A DNA stretch of 64,000 nt from Lutraria lutraria (Eukaryota > Mollusca > Bivalvia > Venerida > Mactridae): NCBI GenBank assembly GCA_964023205.1, contig OZ026840.1, positions 28,896,064-28,960,063 on the forward strand. The letters are read 5' to 3'. Numbering within the stretch: the stretch's first letter is position 1; every line of letters starts with the position of its first letter. Below the pieces are notes generated by a model, which was not told the DNA's origin, searched no databases, and worked only from the letters and a program-made list of their open reading frames with translations. The position numbers and the translations under genes were made by a program. Shown here piece after piece: positions 11,001 to 22,148 of this stretch.

Positions 11001-14000
11001 TCTAACAATCCAAATGGAAAAATCTCAATTGCCTATACAAAGTTTCTATGTTTTATCAGGTGACCAAATTAAATACTGACCTAATTCAGCCACTAATATC
11101 TGGTGAAGATTGCAAGCTCTACTTGGGAAAATAATCAATGGTCAATGGTTTAATAAAAATTAAGTTTTTACAGTTTAAATGGAAAAATGCAATAGGAAAG
11201 ATTGAATTGCTTATGATATTATAAGAGTTACAAAAAATAAATTAGCAACATTTATACCAAGACAGTCCTGTAGTCTGGTACACACACAAAAATATACATA
11301 TTTACAAAGAAATGTAAAGATAACAGTAGTGACATGAGAACTAAAATGTAAGAGAACTTTTTTGCACTTTCCTTAAAGCTTTATACAGATATACATTTGA
11401 GGAAATAATCAATGACACATGGATTATTAAAAATGATTTTTATGAGTTTAAATGGGAATAAAAAGAAACATGTCAAAGTTGAAAAATTGATTTTTTTATG
11501 AGATCATACAAGTAATAATGAAAACATGATTAACAACATCTCTACCAAGAAAGTCCTGTAGCCTGGTCTACACAAAACACAAGCAATATATATATACATA
11601 GACATATTTACTAAGATATGTAAACAACAACAATGGACAAGATAAAGCTCAAAGTCTGATCTCTGGTAAGTTTTCTATTACTTTCCAAATGAATCTTTAC
11701 CCCAGATGGCCCAGTACCTAACTTTAACATAATTTAATGACAGAAAGACTGTTAATATACAGAAGGAAAAAGTATCAGAAAAGTTTATATTTCATTTTGT
11801 TATAGATGAACTAGAGCAATGAAAGTCCTACAGTATAATAAACCAGAGTGTTGTTTTTTACCATACAATAAATATTGTAGCACAATGGCATTTGGTTAGA
11901 AATAAATAGCCATGGTCAGTGTTCCTATAATCATTTGTTGGTAAGAAGTTTCATAAATATGAATTGAAGAAATTGACTATCAAAGCAATAATCCTTAATT
12001 TTTTTATGTTTCTTATTAAGTTTACTGATCACTTGCATAACAAACATATATAAAAAAATCATCATGTTGTATTACCTGATTTCTTGGTAAAATTAATTTT
12101 CATTTAAAAAAAAACAATCATGGGTATTTTTTTACTCAAAAATAACTAAAAATTCTAACAGGCAAAAATTGTACTGTGAACACACAAAAATCTATAATTT
12201 TTATTATATTCTTTAGTCATACTATTGTCTAAAATGCTAATTTCTGGTTTTAGGCTTCTTTCCAAAATGTAATTATACCTTTAAAGCAACAAACATCTAA
12301 AAATATGTTAAATTAGAAAAATGTCTGCATGGTAAATTTGAATGTTCTGAAGAGTATATATTTATTGATTTATTTTTTCACAATATTATAGAAGTTTGTC
12401 CCAGAAAACTTTGCTGTAACATTTACTGGCAACGACTCCACCATGCTGAACAATAGATTATCATCTTCTTCTTGTGGTAACTTCCCAAATAATTTAACTA
12501 AATCATCTTAAGGTAACATCCTTTGAGAAATTGTCTCTATTGACTGACAACTTGCATCTGTAAGTTCTTGATCCTTTTGTTCCTTCGCAAGTTGGACATA
12601 CACCTTCCACTAACTTCTTCTGCGACAAGCTGTAAATGTATAAATAAAACACTTATTTATATATAAACGGGAACACAAAACAACACATGACTGTGTATTC
12701 TATACACAATGTCTTTCCCTTTGACAACATATGAAAATCAGTCAGAACTATTATGTGGTTTATGACCAAAACATATGTTTCCCATACAGACATCCGTATA
12801 ATGACATTTTAACAATTATTGATTCTATTCATGAACTCGACCACTTATCAAGCATAACATTTCCAAATTTAAACAGTTTTTTTGGACTATTATAAATTTA
12901 ATGTAAGCCAGTTGGCATTCAAATCTGAAATATAGAAATTCAAGCACTTTTCAGGGTTTGTATGAAACCCACAACTAATAAACAGTGAAAATAAAGTCTA
13001 ATCCAAAAAGTAGTATGCCTATAGACAAAAAATTCCACACCTTTTGTACTACAAGCGGTATATGAAGCAACTTCATACAGTGAATCAATTGAATACACCA
13101 ACTCCTCGTCTTTCATTTGCACAGCAAATCACCATTTTTTTAAAATGTTGTCAACGTCCTCATCTTCTATTAACACAGGTACAGCATCATTGGAAATGAA
13201 CTGAAAATATTAGTATTATAAATTTAAGCTCTGCAAGATATAGTCTATGAAGTTTAAAGGATAGGAAATTAAGTAGTTCTCAAGTTACTAACAGTTGGAA
13301 TTACTTGTCCAAATCACCAAAAGTGAATAGTTTTCCTTTATACTACAAACATAATTATTGATTAAAGTTAATAGACCAAATCAATAATTACTTGTCTGGG
13401 ACAACTAGTCAAGTGCTTATTTTGCAGACTGTAATTTTGAGTGAGTCACATTATTGAGAGGTCTTAAGGTGAGTTGTAACTGTATATATATTCAATTTAA
13501 ATGAGTATGATTTTTTTCATCTACCTTTTCATCTTAACACATACTTTTTTAATATTAACTGATTACTGAAACGCTGATCAACTGCTGACATCTTAATATT
13601 GTTGCAAGTGTTAAGCTCAAATTAGACAGTAATTTCTGTGTTTGGAAACAAAGATTGGGCAAAAATGCAGGTGTTGCAGTTTGCATATTAACCTGATCAT
13701 AGGACTGTATGTTGTTAGGAACTGACAATTCAAATTTCAAAAGAGAATCGTTCACTTGAATGAAGCGGACGTGCAACATACTCATAATCATTCAATAATT
13801 GGCTATGTACTTCATGTACATCATAAAACAATGACTATGAATAAGAAAAGGCAGTTCTTTGAGTATTACCGTGCTCCAAAATATTTGACCAATAACCTGG
13901 AGTCAATTCATAAGAATGATCTGTATAATGAACAAAAAGAAAATCAAATAACTCATCTAATGTGTCATATCAGCACAGCAGTACCATCATCACTGCGCAA

Positions 14001-17000
14001 CCCATGTCTATTTCTTTCGTGGGAATCAAATAAAAGGAAATGATTAGTTTGAGGATCGATATACAAAGCGATTGTCAAACCATCAACAGTCAAGATTTGG
14101 TAAGGCGAGAGTAGGCATACTTGAGAAATTGCGTCGAAAAATGGCAATTGGCCCTAACTTAACTCGACAGGTCTGTTGATATTATATAGCCGTAATACAT
14201 ATCTGAAGCACAGTTCTCAATAAGTTTGGGGCCAACAGGCCCAAAAGCTAGACTAACAGACCTGCTTAGGGGTCCGGGCATTTTCTATCAATATTTTATA
14301 CACTTTTGAGATTCCTAACCGGCCCAAACACATTTCTAACTTAAATCTCCAATTATTGATGAGGCAATAAGTCACTGACGTCTTATTGACATCTAGATTA
14401 AAACTTCCTACATGACAATATGCCTGCATGGGTGTTCATTTTTCCTGATAAAATCTAACATGAAGTAAGTTTCTAAGCGGCTAAATTGGCCTGCAGTTAT
14501 TGAGAACCCTGCTGAGGTGTACTGTACATCATATAACTGACCCCTAAATGTAGCAACATTCGGCAAATCATTATGTCCAAGGTATCTAAGTTCACCGATG
14601 GACTGAACTATACTTCCATACAAGCGACATATCAAGACTTATGAAATTAAAAATACTGCAAGGCTGGCATTGAAAAAATGCCGAAAGAGCGACTATAGTG
14701 ACATTGCAGTACACTGCATTCCATTATACGGTGCAAATTTAGACAACATTGATGGAAACTACCTACTGTTAAATACTTCTTACCATGTTTGTCGACAGTT
14801 ATCGTTGTTGTCTTTCGTGTTCAGTCAACCAATATGGCGGAAAGTGACGCGCTTTAACACGTGGTTAATTGTAACATTTTCATTGGTCGATTGATAGTGT
14901 CTGGCTGGAAAATGCTGGCGGAGCGAGTTTTTCGCGAAACGGAGACAAAACAAAAAAAAAGAAAATGGAGATAAAAAACAACCAACATTTCTACTGTTTT
15001 ACGCAGCTAGAAAGAAACTGAATTCACGAAGCAAAATTCAATAATAACTGCTCAAAGAATTATATCAATTACGATTTAAACCGTCAGTATGTTTTATCTC
15101 CATTGCGTTTTTATTCGCAATCCGTTAAAACGCCAATGCGTTGTATATAGACGTAATACAAAATATGGTTTTTCATAAGGCAAGACTTATTTGCATAGTT
15201 TGGTCATTGTCACTACAGTTTTTCCATTATATAGGCTTGTACGAAGTAAATAAGATCAATTGTCGTTGATTTTTTAATTTACCCTATTGTTCTTTTAACA
15301 ACTGACTTTCAGATAGGCATAAACAAGCTGCGAAAACGTTTTCGGTACTTTTGCGAAGTTGGGGTAGTAAGGTTTAGAAACTAACGTATAAAAAGAGCGT
15401 AGCCTAACCGTTTTGAGAGAAGCTATTATATATACAGAAAACATTTTCAAAGCTTTGTAGTAACGGTAAAAAACTTTCATTTTAAATATTTTGACATTTT
15501 TTATTGACTTAATGGATGCATACAATACATATCAGATTGTTTAAAAAAGATTAAAAACGAAAGTAAAAAATGATTAATAATACCAGCTTCTCCCAAATCG
15601 ATTACGCAACACCAGGGCAATTTTTTAACAGTATTCAATACTGACGGCGCCGTGATCGGCGCCGTCAATAATGTACGTACCATTTTTGTTCGGAAATATA
15701 CTGTGCATGAAAGAAAACGGTGTTGAATAAGTTGATTTATATACTAGTACGCTTAGGATTTTTTTTTTTGTAGAAAAATAAAGAAAACTTACTATTTTGA
15801 ATGTTGAGACTGAAAGAATGAGTTCCTGCTGATGGTACTTTACATTTGTAGACGCCTGCATGATCATGCTTAAGATGTGTTATATGAAGTTTATGGTGAT
15901 CTGGAAATAGTTGATCATCTGGTCCATACCATTCTGCAGCAGTTCTTGTTAATGGACAGTTAAACGCAACATGCTCACCGACGGATCGATCAAATGTTTC
16001 ACGACAGCCTATGATGAGAGAACATATTTACTCCATGAAACTTTCATAATTGATGAGTAGCTACAGTTGATTAAAAATCAAATACAAAAAATGTAACACC
16101 ATGTCTGAAAATATGAATAAGTCGTTTTCGGGACAGACAGACAGGCATACAGACAGATAAATATAACGCCCTCACTATTTTAGTGAGGGTATAATGATAC
16201 AGCAAGAAGCCATTAACGGACGACTATACATAGCACATCCACCGACAAATCGATAAAGTGTCTTTCCGACAACTTAAGATGGGAATATATAGAGATATAA
16301 AATGCTGAATAATAAACATGTTATCAATTGATGTCCTCACAATAATACAAATACAAGCGAGAGCATATTCAGCCCAACAACGCATAGCTATAACTTTTTT
16401 TACGCTGAAATACGAATGTGTCATTTTTGTGAGAGTTTGCTAGTATGTTCAACATTTCTTTTAAACAAATGACGCAAAAAGGACTTGCGTGATATAAATT
16501 ATATACATGTACACTACTATTCATCCGTTTAACAGCCGACTTCTATAACCAAGTTTTAACAAAGGCAATCCTTAGCCCCAAACAATAAGCAACACAGTGT
16601 ATATACTACATTGTTAAATCAAAGTACTGAAAATACTGTATTGTTTTAGGTACACCAAGGTACAGAGATTTAAAAAAATACAATAATTCGTTGTAAGTTC
16701 ACCGTCCAGTTAATCTTTTCTTCCATTATGTCTAAAAACCTGCACATTGCTACTTACATGTAACGTTCAGTTGTACTGTATAACCATCTCCATTTGACAT
16801 TTTACACCTGTATATACCGGAATCGGATGTTTTCAGCTCTTTGATATGTAAATCTCGATTGTTTTCATCGTAGGATACTCGATCTTTATCCACTACATCT
16901 CTAAATCTTTCAAATCCTATAAGTGTCAGATAATGGTCGCCTTGTTGCCAAGCCGGATAGGTACCGCTTAGATCGCATTTGAGTACAACATCATCACTAA

Positions 17001-17458
17001 CATGTTTTTCTATGGTGGTAATGGTCGTGTGACTGTCGTGTACTAGTGTGCTAAAGATAACTGAAATAAGCAAAATGATCTTTGTAGCAAGATTCTACAT
17101 TACTGTAGCTTTAATTAGCTAAGCTCTAGGACGAAGTGGTGAAAATGTATATATATTGTTCTAAATGCAGACCTATCAATATGATATCATTATCAAGCAT
17201 TAGATACAAACGCTATAATAATAAATTATTATGTTTGTGATTAAGTGAATGGAAATAAATTCTGAATTGCTCATTTCAGCGCGATAACCGTGATATAGAA
17301 CAGACAAAATGGAGAATACATGTATACCGAAAGTGAAATATTTCAAGTGGGTAAGTATACGATTTAACGAACGTTTCGTATTTCGACAAGTACTCGTACA
17401 TAAAGATCTTAAATAATAACTTACCTACAAATAAACAAATAACCCCTCTTCTAAACAT
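8009..17458 (-). CDS. Three-Ig-domain surface protein, gene A (five exons)
   Basis: Exons, 5' to 3': 17458-17425, 17060-16758, 16008-15793, 9004-8711, 8094-8009. Each junction has GT/AG ends and all introns are phase 1, giving 933 nt and 310 residues. Residues 1 to about 20 are a signal peptide built across the first intron (MFRRGVICLFV then VIFSTLV). Ig1 spans about 28-112, Ig2 113-184, Ig3 185-282; each has the two Ig cysteines, the core Trp and a D-x-G/A-x-Y-x-C motif. The last 27 residues end in MPFVATAVYLLVTALFT at the stop with no cytoplasmic tail, which favours a GPI anchor over an ordinary membrane segment. Probably an extracellular recognition or adhesion protein; no ligand can be inferred. 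Intron 3 (between Ig2 and Ig3) has swollen to 6.8 kb. I cannot assign it to a named family. Extra small exons between Ig3 and the tail are possible. Confidence 0.8.
8339..8371 (-). CDS. Possible 33-nt stalk exon of gene A
   Basis: Between the Ig3 and tail exons. A pyrimidine-rich acceptor (ttttcaacattttag) and a GTATAG donor flank 33 nt that fit phase 1-1 and would add QLENTQSTHI, polar like a stalk. Unit B keeps the same bases (about 42000-42032); unit C has a TAG in this frame. It could equally be conserved intron sequence. Confidence 0.3.
8711..9004 (-). CDS. Gene A exon 4: Ig domain 3
   Basis: 294 nt from acceptor 'tattttattgttcag' to donor GTAAGTAT, phase 1 at both ends. Shows GDEVLLECKLP (first Cys), PYWYSPEFSE (core Trp), then RDLVVQNLKTTDAGRYKC (second Cys), a V-type Ig pattern. 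Ten of about 97 residues differ from gene B, by roughly 21 base changes. Confidence 0.88.
9225..9450. repeat. C-rich degenerate minisatellite
   Basis: About six degenerate units of 35-40 bp built around 'cccccgggcattt' and 'cagtttttgtcc'. It is strikingly C-rich on the plus strand within AT-rich DNA. Open frames across it on both strands are composition artefacts. Confidence 0.8.
9651..9753. mobile_element. 103-bp fold-back element
   Basis: Nearly perfect palindrome. The outer arms begin TTGACTAGAGAGCCATTAAA and end with its complement. Inner arms CACCGGCAGAAT / ATTCTGCCGGTG flank a short centre. It should fold into one long hairpin and resembles a tiny MITE. No target duplication is obvious. 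Confidence 0.75.
9754..12379. other. Decayed repeat DNA, no gene
   Basis: AT-rich. Words such as 'gatggccctatatcactgtc' (about 10970) and 'gacctagattttattga' (about 9930) recall the bivalve tandem-core repeat seen at 53.6 kb, so much of this is probably old repeat. Two diverged ~283-bp tandem copies lie at 11128-11285 and 11398-11570, marked by 'accaagacagtcctgtagtc' and 'accaagaaagtcctgtagcc'. An AAT microsatellite is at 10901-10915. Confidence 0.5.
12380..14640 (-). pseudogene. Decayed transposon-type ORF with a DSH-motif peptidase-like segment
   Basis: Minus-strand coding pieces in order: 14635-14408 (GELRYLGHNDLPNVATF then QLYDVQYTSAGF), 14147-13965 (ILTVDGLTIALYIDPQ then HFLLFDSHERNRHGL, DDGTAVLI), a frameshift to LDELFDFLFVHY (about 13960-13920), then 13122-12940 and pieces down to 12380 such as LVKLFGKLPQEEDDNLLF. 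The arrangement 'LP...Y' followed by 'LFDSH-R...G...GTAVL' is one I know from uncharacterised mobile-element proteins with a cysteine-peptidase-like domain; that attribution is from memory and the catalytic residues cannot be verified. Several stops and frame changes rule out function. Because it lies in the insertion unique to gene A's intron, it arrived after the duplication. Confidence 0.5.
14641..15642. other. No recognisable gene
   Basis: Rest of the intron insertion. Open frames here (14670-14894 on plus, 15295-15867 on minus) have no domain and no counterpart in gene B. Confidence 0.5.
15643..15666. repeat. 24-bp GC-rich perfect hairpin
   Basis: GACGGCGCCG, TGAT loop, CGGCGCCGTC. It lies exactly at the right edge of the 6.6-kb insertion in intron 3 and is absent from gene B. 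Confidence 0.75.
15793..16008 (-). CDS. Gene A exon 3: Ig domain 2
   Basis: 216 nt; acceptor 'ctctcatcatag', donor GTAAGT, phase 1 at both ends. Reads CRETFDRSVGEHVAFNCPL, AEWYGPDDQLF, then KLHITHLKHDHAGVYKC. This is a compact 72-residue Ig domain with an extra Cys at its start, shared with gene B. It has more residue differences from gene B than the other domains (about 13 of 70). Confidence 0.85.
16009..16757. other. Intron 2 of gene A
   Basis: Non-coding in both paralogues and alignable with 43004-43726. Contains 'aaatcaaagtactgaaaata' at 16617, a word also found at the ends of TIR elements at 18.6 and 52.3 kb. Reading frames here are chance. Confidence 0.7.
16758..17060 (-). CDS. Gene A exon 2: signal-peptide end and Ig domain 1
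   Basis: 303 nt; acceptor 'cttatttcag', donor GTAAGTAG, phase 1. Begins VIFSTLVHDSH, finishing the signal peptide, then DDVVLKCDLSG (first Cys), YPAWQQGDHY (core Trp), RDLHIKELKTSDSGIYRC (second Cys). Gene B has one extra Gly before TYPAW. Confidence 0.88.
17425..17458 (-). CDS. Gene A exon 1: start of the signal peptide
   Basis: ATG at 17458-17456, eleven codons MFRRGVICLFV plus one base, then donor GTAAGT. Joining to the Ig1 exon gives a continuous hydrophobic core, which fixes both start and phase. Gene B has MFRGGLICLFV at the same place. The ATG context (aataaatATGttt) has A at -3 weakly satisfied. Promoter and 5' UTR exons are not resolved. Confidence 0.8.
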
Positions 17459-18232
17459 ATTTATTGATGTGTTAAACAGACAGACTGAAATAAAAGAAGG
17501 ACAAACACATTTCTCTTGGCAATAAATAAAATACTCAACAACTAACCAGTGTATTTGAGTGACATCTTAAGAAGCAGCATTAAGATCGGATCTAGCTAAC
17601 CTGATAGTTGCTATGTGTTTTTTTCCAGTCTGTCCTTTTTGTTTCAAACGTATATTTGGATTTTCAGTACTCATGTACAATGATTGCAGACGTATAATTA
17701 TCATGATTTTTAATCTATGTTTGCTCCAACATTCGAATATTAAAGACACAAGCTGTGGATATTTCAGATGTTCTTCTCGTTGATGTTTATATTCCTCGCT
17801 ATCTAAAAGCGGATCTGTAACGTGACAAGAAATTTGTGTTCATTACGTTAAATATCTAAAATAAACTTACCATACATTTGTATTTGTTAAATGTAATCAG
17901 TGATCAAATTATTGATTTACTGCCAAATTCAAATTAAACATTACAATGCAAATTTTATCAAAAGAACGATGTCACCTTGAATGAATGTTCTCAAAGTACT
18001 TAAATTAATCATTCCAATTTAAATACAATTTAAATTACATGTGATCGTACATTTGCATGTTTGATAGCATAATACATTTTTATTAAATTATTGGTCACAC
18101 GTATTTGAGTTAAATTTGGTTGTTTTTAAAGAGGAGTTAATACAGTTTTACCATCACAGGTCCTTTACTATAGGCAATATTCCTTTGTCGTTTTGCCAAT
18201 AAATAAACTGTAAACTATAGATATTGCTGTTT

Positions 18233-18283
18233 GTGAAGTTGGCGGCCTAGCGGTCTGGCGGCGTGAAGTTGGCGGCCTAGCGG
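18233..18283. repeat. GC-rich short direct repeat
   Basis: 'gtgaagttggcggcctagcg' occurs at 18233 and 18263, a 30-bp period, in otherwise AT-rich flank. Absent from unit B. Confidence 0.7.
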
Positions 18284-18574
18284 CCCGGGCAAAAAACTCA
18301 ATTCATTAAATTATCTTTACATGAGGCATTGCTCAGCGTTTGACTATATGACTGTATAGATTTGGAAATATCGTCCACTGCTAGTTCATAGTAAACATAA
18401 ACGATATTTACGTTTAACTTGAAACTTTAACATATTATTAGATCCTTGGATAATTAAACAAAATATTTCATTGACACATACATAATAAAAATATAAAGTA
18501 GTTATAAAGTAGGATATGTAGTATATGCATATAAACAATGATTAAGTACACACTTTACAAAAGACCATATATAT

Positions 18575-18765
18575 AAATCAAAGCTCTGAAGGTACTACTA
18601 CAAAGCAGTCAACAGTTGAATTTCTTTGTAGGGTGAGTTTTTGAATCCGAACGATAGATCGCACATGAATTTCGATGCAGACTTAAGTACTACTAACGCT
18701 TTTCTACACCCGCTATGCAGTGGTTAAAGCTGTTCCCGTTCCATGTGCTTTCAGTACTTTGATTT
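18575..18765. mobile_element. 191-bp MITE with AAATCAAAG ends
   Basis: Left end AAATCAAAGCTCTGAAGGTA, right end the complement of AAATCAAAGTACTGAAAGCA. Lies in DNA private to unit A. The same end sequence bounds the 963-bp element at 52.3 kb. Confidence 0.55.
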
Positions 18766-20283
18766 ATGATTCCCATCTGATCACAAAAAGTAGTTAAGCA
18801 AATAGCATAATACCATATAGTCTACATTACCTGCCTCTTTGTATACTCCACTTTTGCAGAATGTAATATCTCACACATGAAGACACACTCGAAGAAAAAG
18901 TTACACGTTATAAGCATTAAATCAATCGATTACAATTTCCCAATGAACCACTTTTTTTAAATATCTGGTTGACACACAGTTATCATCGCATCGTCCATGA
19001 ATTCAATGATGACTTTTATACGTTTACAATAGAAGCTAGAAACCAGACAAATTAGCATATAAAGCACGAGGATTATGACGTCATCCTTCCTTGAAGTGTG
19101 TGTACTGGTAGTAAATATTGTAGTAATCCGAGGGACAGGATTGTTTAGATTTTTTACGACTGTCTAGTATTGCTCGTTTACGATATTGCATAGCCATCTG
19201 ATTTTGACTTATATGCACGTAATATTTGAATTTGTATTTATGCCATTGAACTGAAAAAAATGGAACTATGTTCGTAGGCGGAAGGTAAACTTAATGGAAG
19301 CTGTTCGGTATGCAGGTTTTCAATGAAAACTGAGCGATTTCTGAAATACGGTAATAACTTTATTGTTCGTACCGAACAACAAAAATAGAATGATCTATAG
19401 AATAGTTAATTAATCATTAATTAATTACATGATTTACAAATAGAAAAGCAAGCAAAATATAGGGTAACATATGAGGAATTGTAAATTTGGTTTTAAAATG
19501 CATAATAATTTTATGTATGCAAACATTGTACATGAAATGTTTTGATGGTATTTCAGTAATAAATTACGTAAACATCTATATTATGTTTCACGATATTTCC
19601 TAGAATATTTAATTTCATGGACTTTGTGAGTGAGTTTATTAACGAACTTGAATACCTTTGAATACGATAACATCCGAAAATTATCCAAAATTACATGCAA
19701 TGTAATGTAAAATCAACCTATCTCTTATCCAAAGGGTTTGTCATGAAAGAAAAATCCTACAACAAATTTCCATGTAACCTATATAATTATATATAAGGGA
19801 AAGAACTTCGTCAATTCGAATTTAAACTTTCATGTAATAGTATACTTTTACTACCACAAAAGTTTATTGAAACTTACTATTTCAGATTTTTCACTCTAAA
19901 AATAGTCAAATTTTACAAAAGGACACACAGTCGTATAGTCGCAACGTGTATACTGGTAAACATGTACAGAGCGGAACTGTTAAATTACTGACACAACTTC
20001 TTAGAATGGGTCTTAATTCATAACAAAACAATATAATTGACTAACTGCAAGTGATTTCACATCTCGGAAATTTCTTATAGCGAAGAATTTGCGTGTTGTT
20101 TTGTCTTGTTAGCCGGCTTCTTGTGACAGGTCACATGACAATCGCCTAAGTCGTGATGAAAGCTTAATTGTGATTGCATGAGCGATACTCTGTGGTATTT
20201 GAGGCATGGTTCCCAAAAAGGTAAGAATGCACAGGGTACAAGTAAATTGCAAACGACACGTTTTTACAAAAAATACTTAGTAT

Positions 20284-20490
20284 ATCTCGACCATGAGTTT
20301 TGAGCCGTGACAGAAGAATACACTAAATCGACTGGGGGATGTAGACATGTTATTGAATAAAAGGCATTTACGTATAATATATAAGACTCATTTTGCATGA
20401 AGTTTGTAGTAAGTGTCGCTGGCGTAGTGGGTAGAACATACGTATTCACTATGGGCCAACAGGCACGAGTTCAATTCCAGATTGCACCAT
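20284..20490 (+). repeat. tRNA-like dispersed unit, copy 2
   Basis: Leader 'ctcgaccatgagttttgagc' (20284), spacer, then a 76-nt tRNA-like block at 20413-20488 with A box TGGCGTAGTGGG and B box 'gagttcaattcc', both close to the polymerase III consensus. The anticodon arm and acceptor pairing are poor, so it is a tRNA-derived repeat head. Copies at 3483-3673 and 20821-21029. Confidence 0.65.
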
Positions 20491-20593
20491 ACTTTTTTGT
20501 CTGGTATATTACATATTTTTAAAAGATTTTTTTCTTTTTTAATCTTTTTTTTGTTTTATTTAAATCAATTCATATTGCACAATACAGTTCATT

Positions 20594-20695
20594 TCATAGA
20601 TCTACTTCACTCGCTGTGTCTGTCGATGACCCTTCACTGAAGTTGTATCTGTCTCGAAGGAAGTCCGACAGGGAGTCTGAATCCAACATATTCTT
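20594..20695 (-). pseudogene. Second copy of the acidic ORF tail
   Basis: Minus frame DSDSLSDFLRDRYNF then SEGSSTDTASEVDL and stop, matching the end of the ORF at 3011-3265. It is followed on its own strand by the same 'atgaactgtattgtgcaa' sequence, an A-rich stretch, and the tRNA-like block of copy 2 in antisense. Only the tail is preserved. Confidence 0.6.
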
Positions 20696-20820
20696 TTTAG
20701 AATATCAAGCTTTTTACTTCAAAAACTCAGAATTTATTATGATAAAATTTATATAAAACATCTTGATCATAGAAACTTGCATGAAAAATACACTCAAGAA
20801 AAACGTGCATAAAAAGTGGT

Positions 20821-21029
20821 CTGGTGACCGGAATTGAACTCAGACCTTATTCAAGCTTAGAATATAAGGCGCTCTACCTATTGCACCAGCACTGCAGTCA
20901 TTATTGTGCTGGTTAAAATCATTTTATCAATATGTTTTAGTCAGATTTGTTCCGAATATCCACATCCCCTATTTGACTCAGTGGACTATTCTGAATAATT
21001 TCGTCACGGCTCAAAACTCATGGTCGAGC
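20821..21029 (-). repeat. tRNA-like dispersed unit, copy 3
   Basis: On the minus strand, leader 'gctcgaccatgagttttgag' (from 21029), spacer, then a tRNA-like block at 20897-20821 with A box TGGTGCAATAGG and B box 'gagttcaattccg'. The anticodon region is enlarged ('ccttat' to 'ataagg' with a 13-base loop). The tRNA-like block differs from copies 1 and 2 although the leader is the same. Confidence 0.6.
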
Positions 21030-21189
21030 TATACTATACTGAACCACATTATTTCGATTCACTGTACAATTAATTGGGGGAATGCTATACTATTGACAAC
21101 TGTTCAAGTGTGTAAAGTTATACTTTAAATGACAAGATATACCAATGCATTTCATAAAGTGTAAAAATACGTTGTTTTCATACTCATTC

Positions 21190-21640
21190 AATCGAGACAG
21201 GCGAAGGCGAAGACACGTCAATAGGCTAATTATCGTGTCGTTGTGTCTTCGCCTTCTGGTAGACATGCGCAGAACCATAAATCTGGTCCATCGTGTAATA
21301 GTTTTGCAATTATTACACTATGTGAAATAGTTCTGCGCATATCTACCGGAAAGCGAAGACACGACGACTCGAAACATTGAATATTATCGCATGTTCGTGT
21401 CTTCGTCCTTCGGGGCGAAGCACGACTGCACGACGTTACGAAAATTGGCCAATTTCGAGGCGAAGACACGAACACACGACAAATATAGGGCACCGATACA
21501 AAGATTTCATACCCGCCGATACGAAACTTTACAAAAGAATATTTCGTATGTTCGCTTATCAAAATTTCGTTATTTCGCCTTCAATATTCCGTGTGTTCGT
21601 GTATTCACCCTCTTAGGTCGAAGGGGAAGACACGATAAAT
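21190..21640. repeat. CGAAGACACG-rich fold-back block
   Basis: 'gcgaagacacg' and its complement occur many times in both orientations (21207, 21241, 21353, 21397, 21462, 21625). A clear inner palindrome at 21258-21351 has arms 'tggtagacatgcgcagaac' and 'gttctgcgcatatctacc'. Long overlapping frames on both strands follow from the palindromes. Family unknown. Confidence 0.65.
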
Positions 21641-22148
21641 GAGCAATTTAGAAGATATGAAATGGCAGAAATCAGCCACCATAGAACCTGCCACAAATTT
21701 AAGAGTATCGCGCATCCTATCAGAATTAAGCTTTTATCACGAGTTAGGCGATTGTCACGTGACCTGTTAAGGAAGCAAAATACAAGAAACAGAAACTTAA
21801 CAAAAACGTAAATTCTTCGTTTAGAGTGCATCCCGAGATGCGGAATCATCCGCATTTAGTAAATTATAATATAAATACATTGTTTGGTTATGAATTATGA
21901 CCCATTCCAGGAAGTTCTACCTGTTATTTATCAGTTTCGCAGCAGACTTTTAACACGTTGCGGTTTATTTTTTTTAGGACTTAGTGTCTTTTTGTAAAAT
22001 TTGGCCATTTTTCGAGTGAAAAATCTTCAATAGCGATTTTAAAATATCTTTTAAAGTAGTAAAAGTATACATTTTCTGTTAGCGTGTTGAGTTGCCCACA
22101 CGTTGCACTATCTATGAGTTAAATATTTTGTACTGCGTTGCAATAACC

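Larger units (their letters stand above)
9028..15667. other. 6.6-kb composite insertion in intron 3 of gene A
   Basis: In gene B the Ig2-Ig3 intron is 142 bp. Its two halves match 9005-9027 and 15668-15792 of unit A, so about 6.64 kb was added here. The inserted DNA includes a C-rich minisatellite, a 103-bp fold-back, a diverged tandem duplication and a decayed coding relic on the minus strand. I found no matching terminal repeats at its ends, so it may be several insertions. Confidence 0.7.
17459..19729. other. 5' flank of gene A
   Basis: 17459-18030 matches 44453-45015 upstream of gene B, so this is the shared promoter-side flank. No TATA box can be chosen with confidence in such AT-rich DNA. 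About 0.5 kb (18030-18525) and 0.8 kb (18575-19370) are private to unit A; 19370-19730 matches 45095-45395 again. No coding exon was recognised. Confidence 0.55.

Noticed and set aside
15625..15867. 80-codon minus frame next to Ig2
   Set aside because: It runs through the splice donor and the private insertion; the Ig2 exon in another frame explains the conserved part.
21230..21855. Long frames of 80-110 codons near the CGAAGACACG block
   Set aside because: Palindromic repeats open frames on both strands; no protein features.
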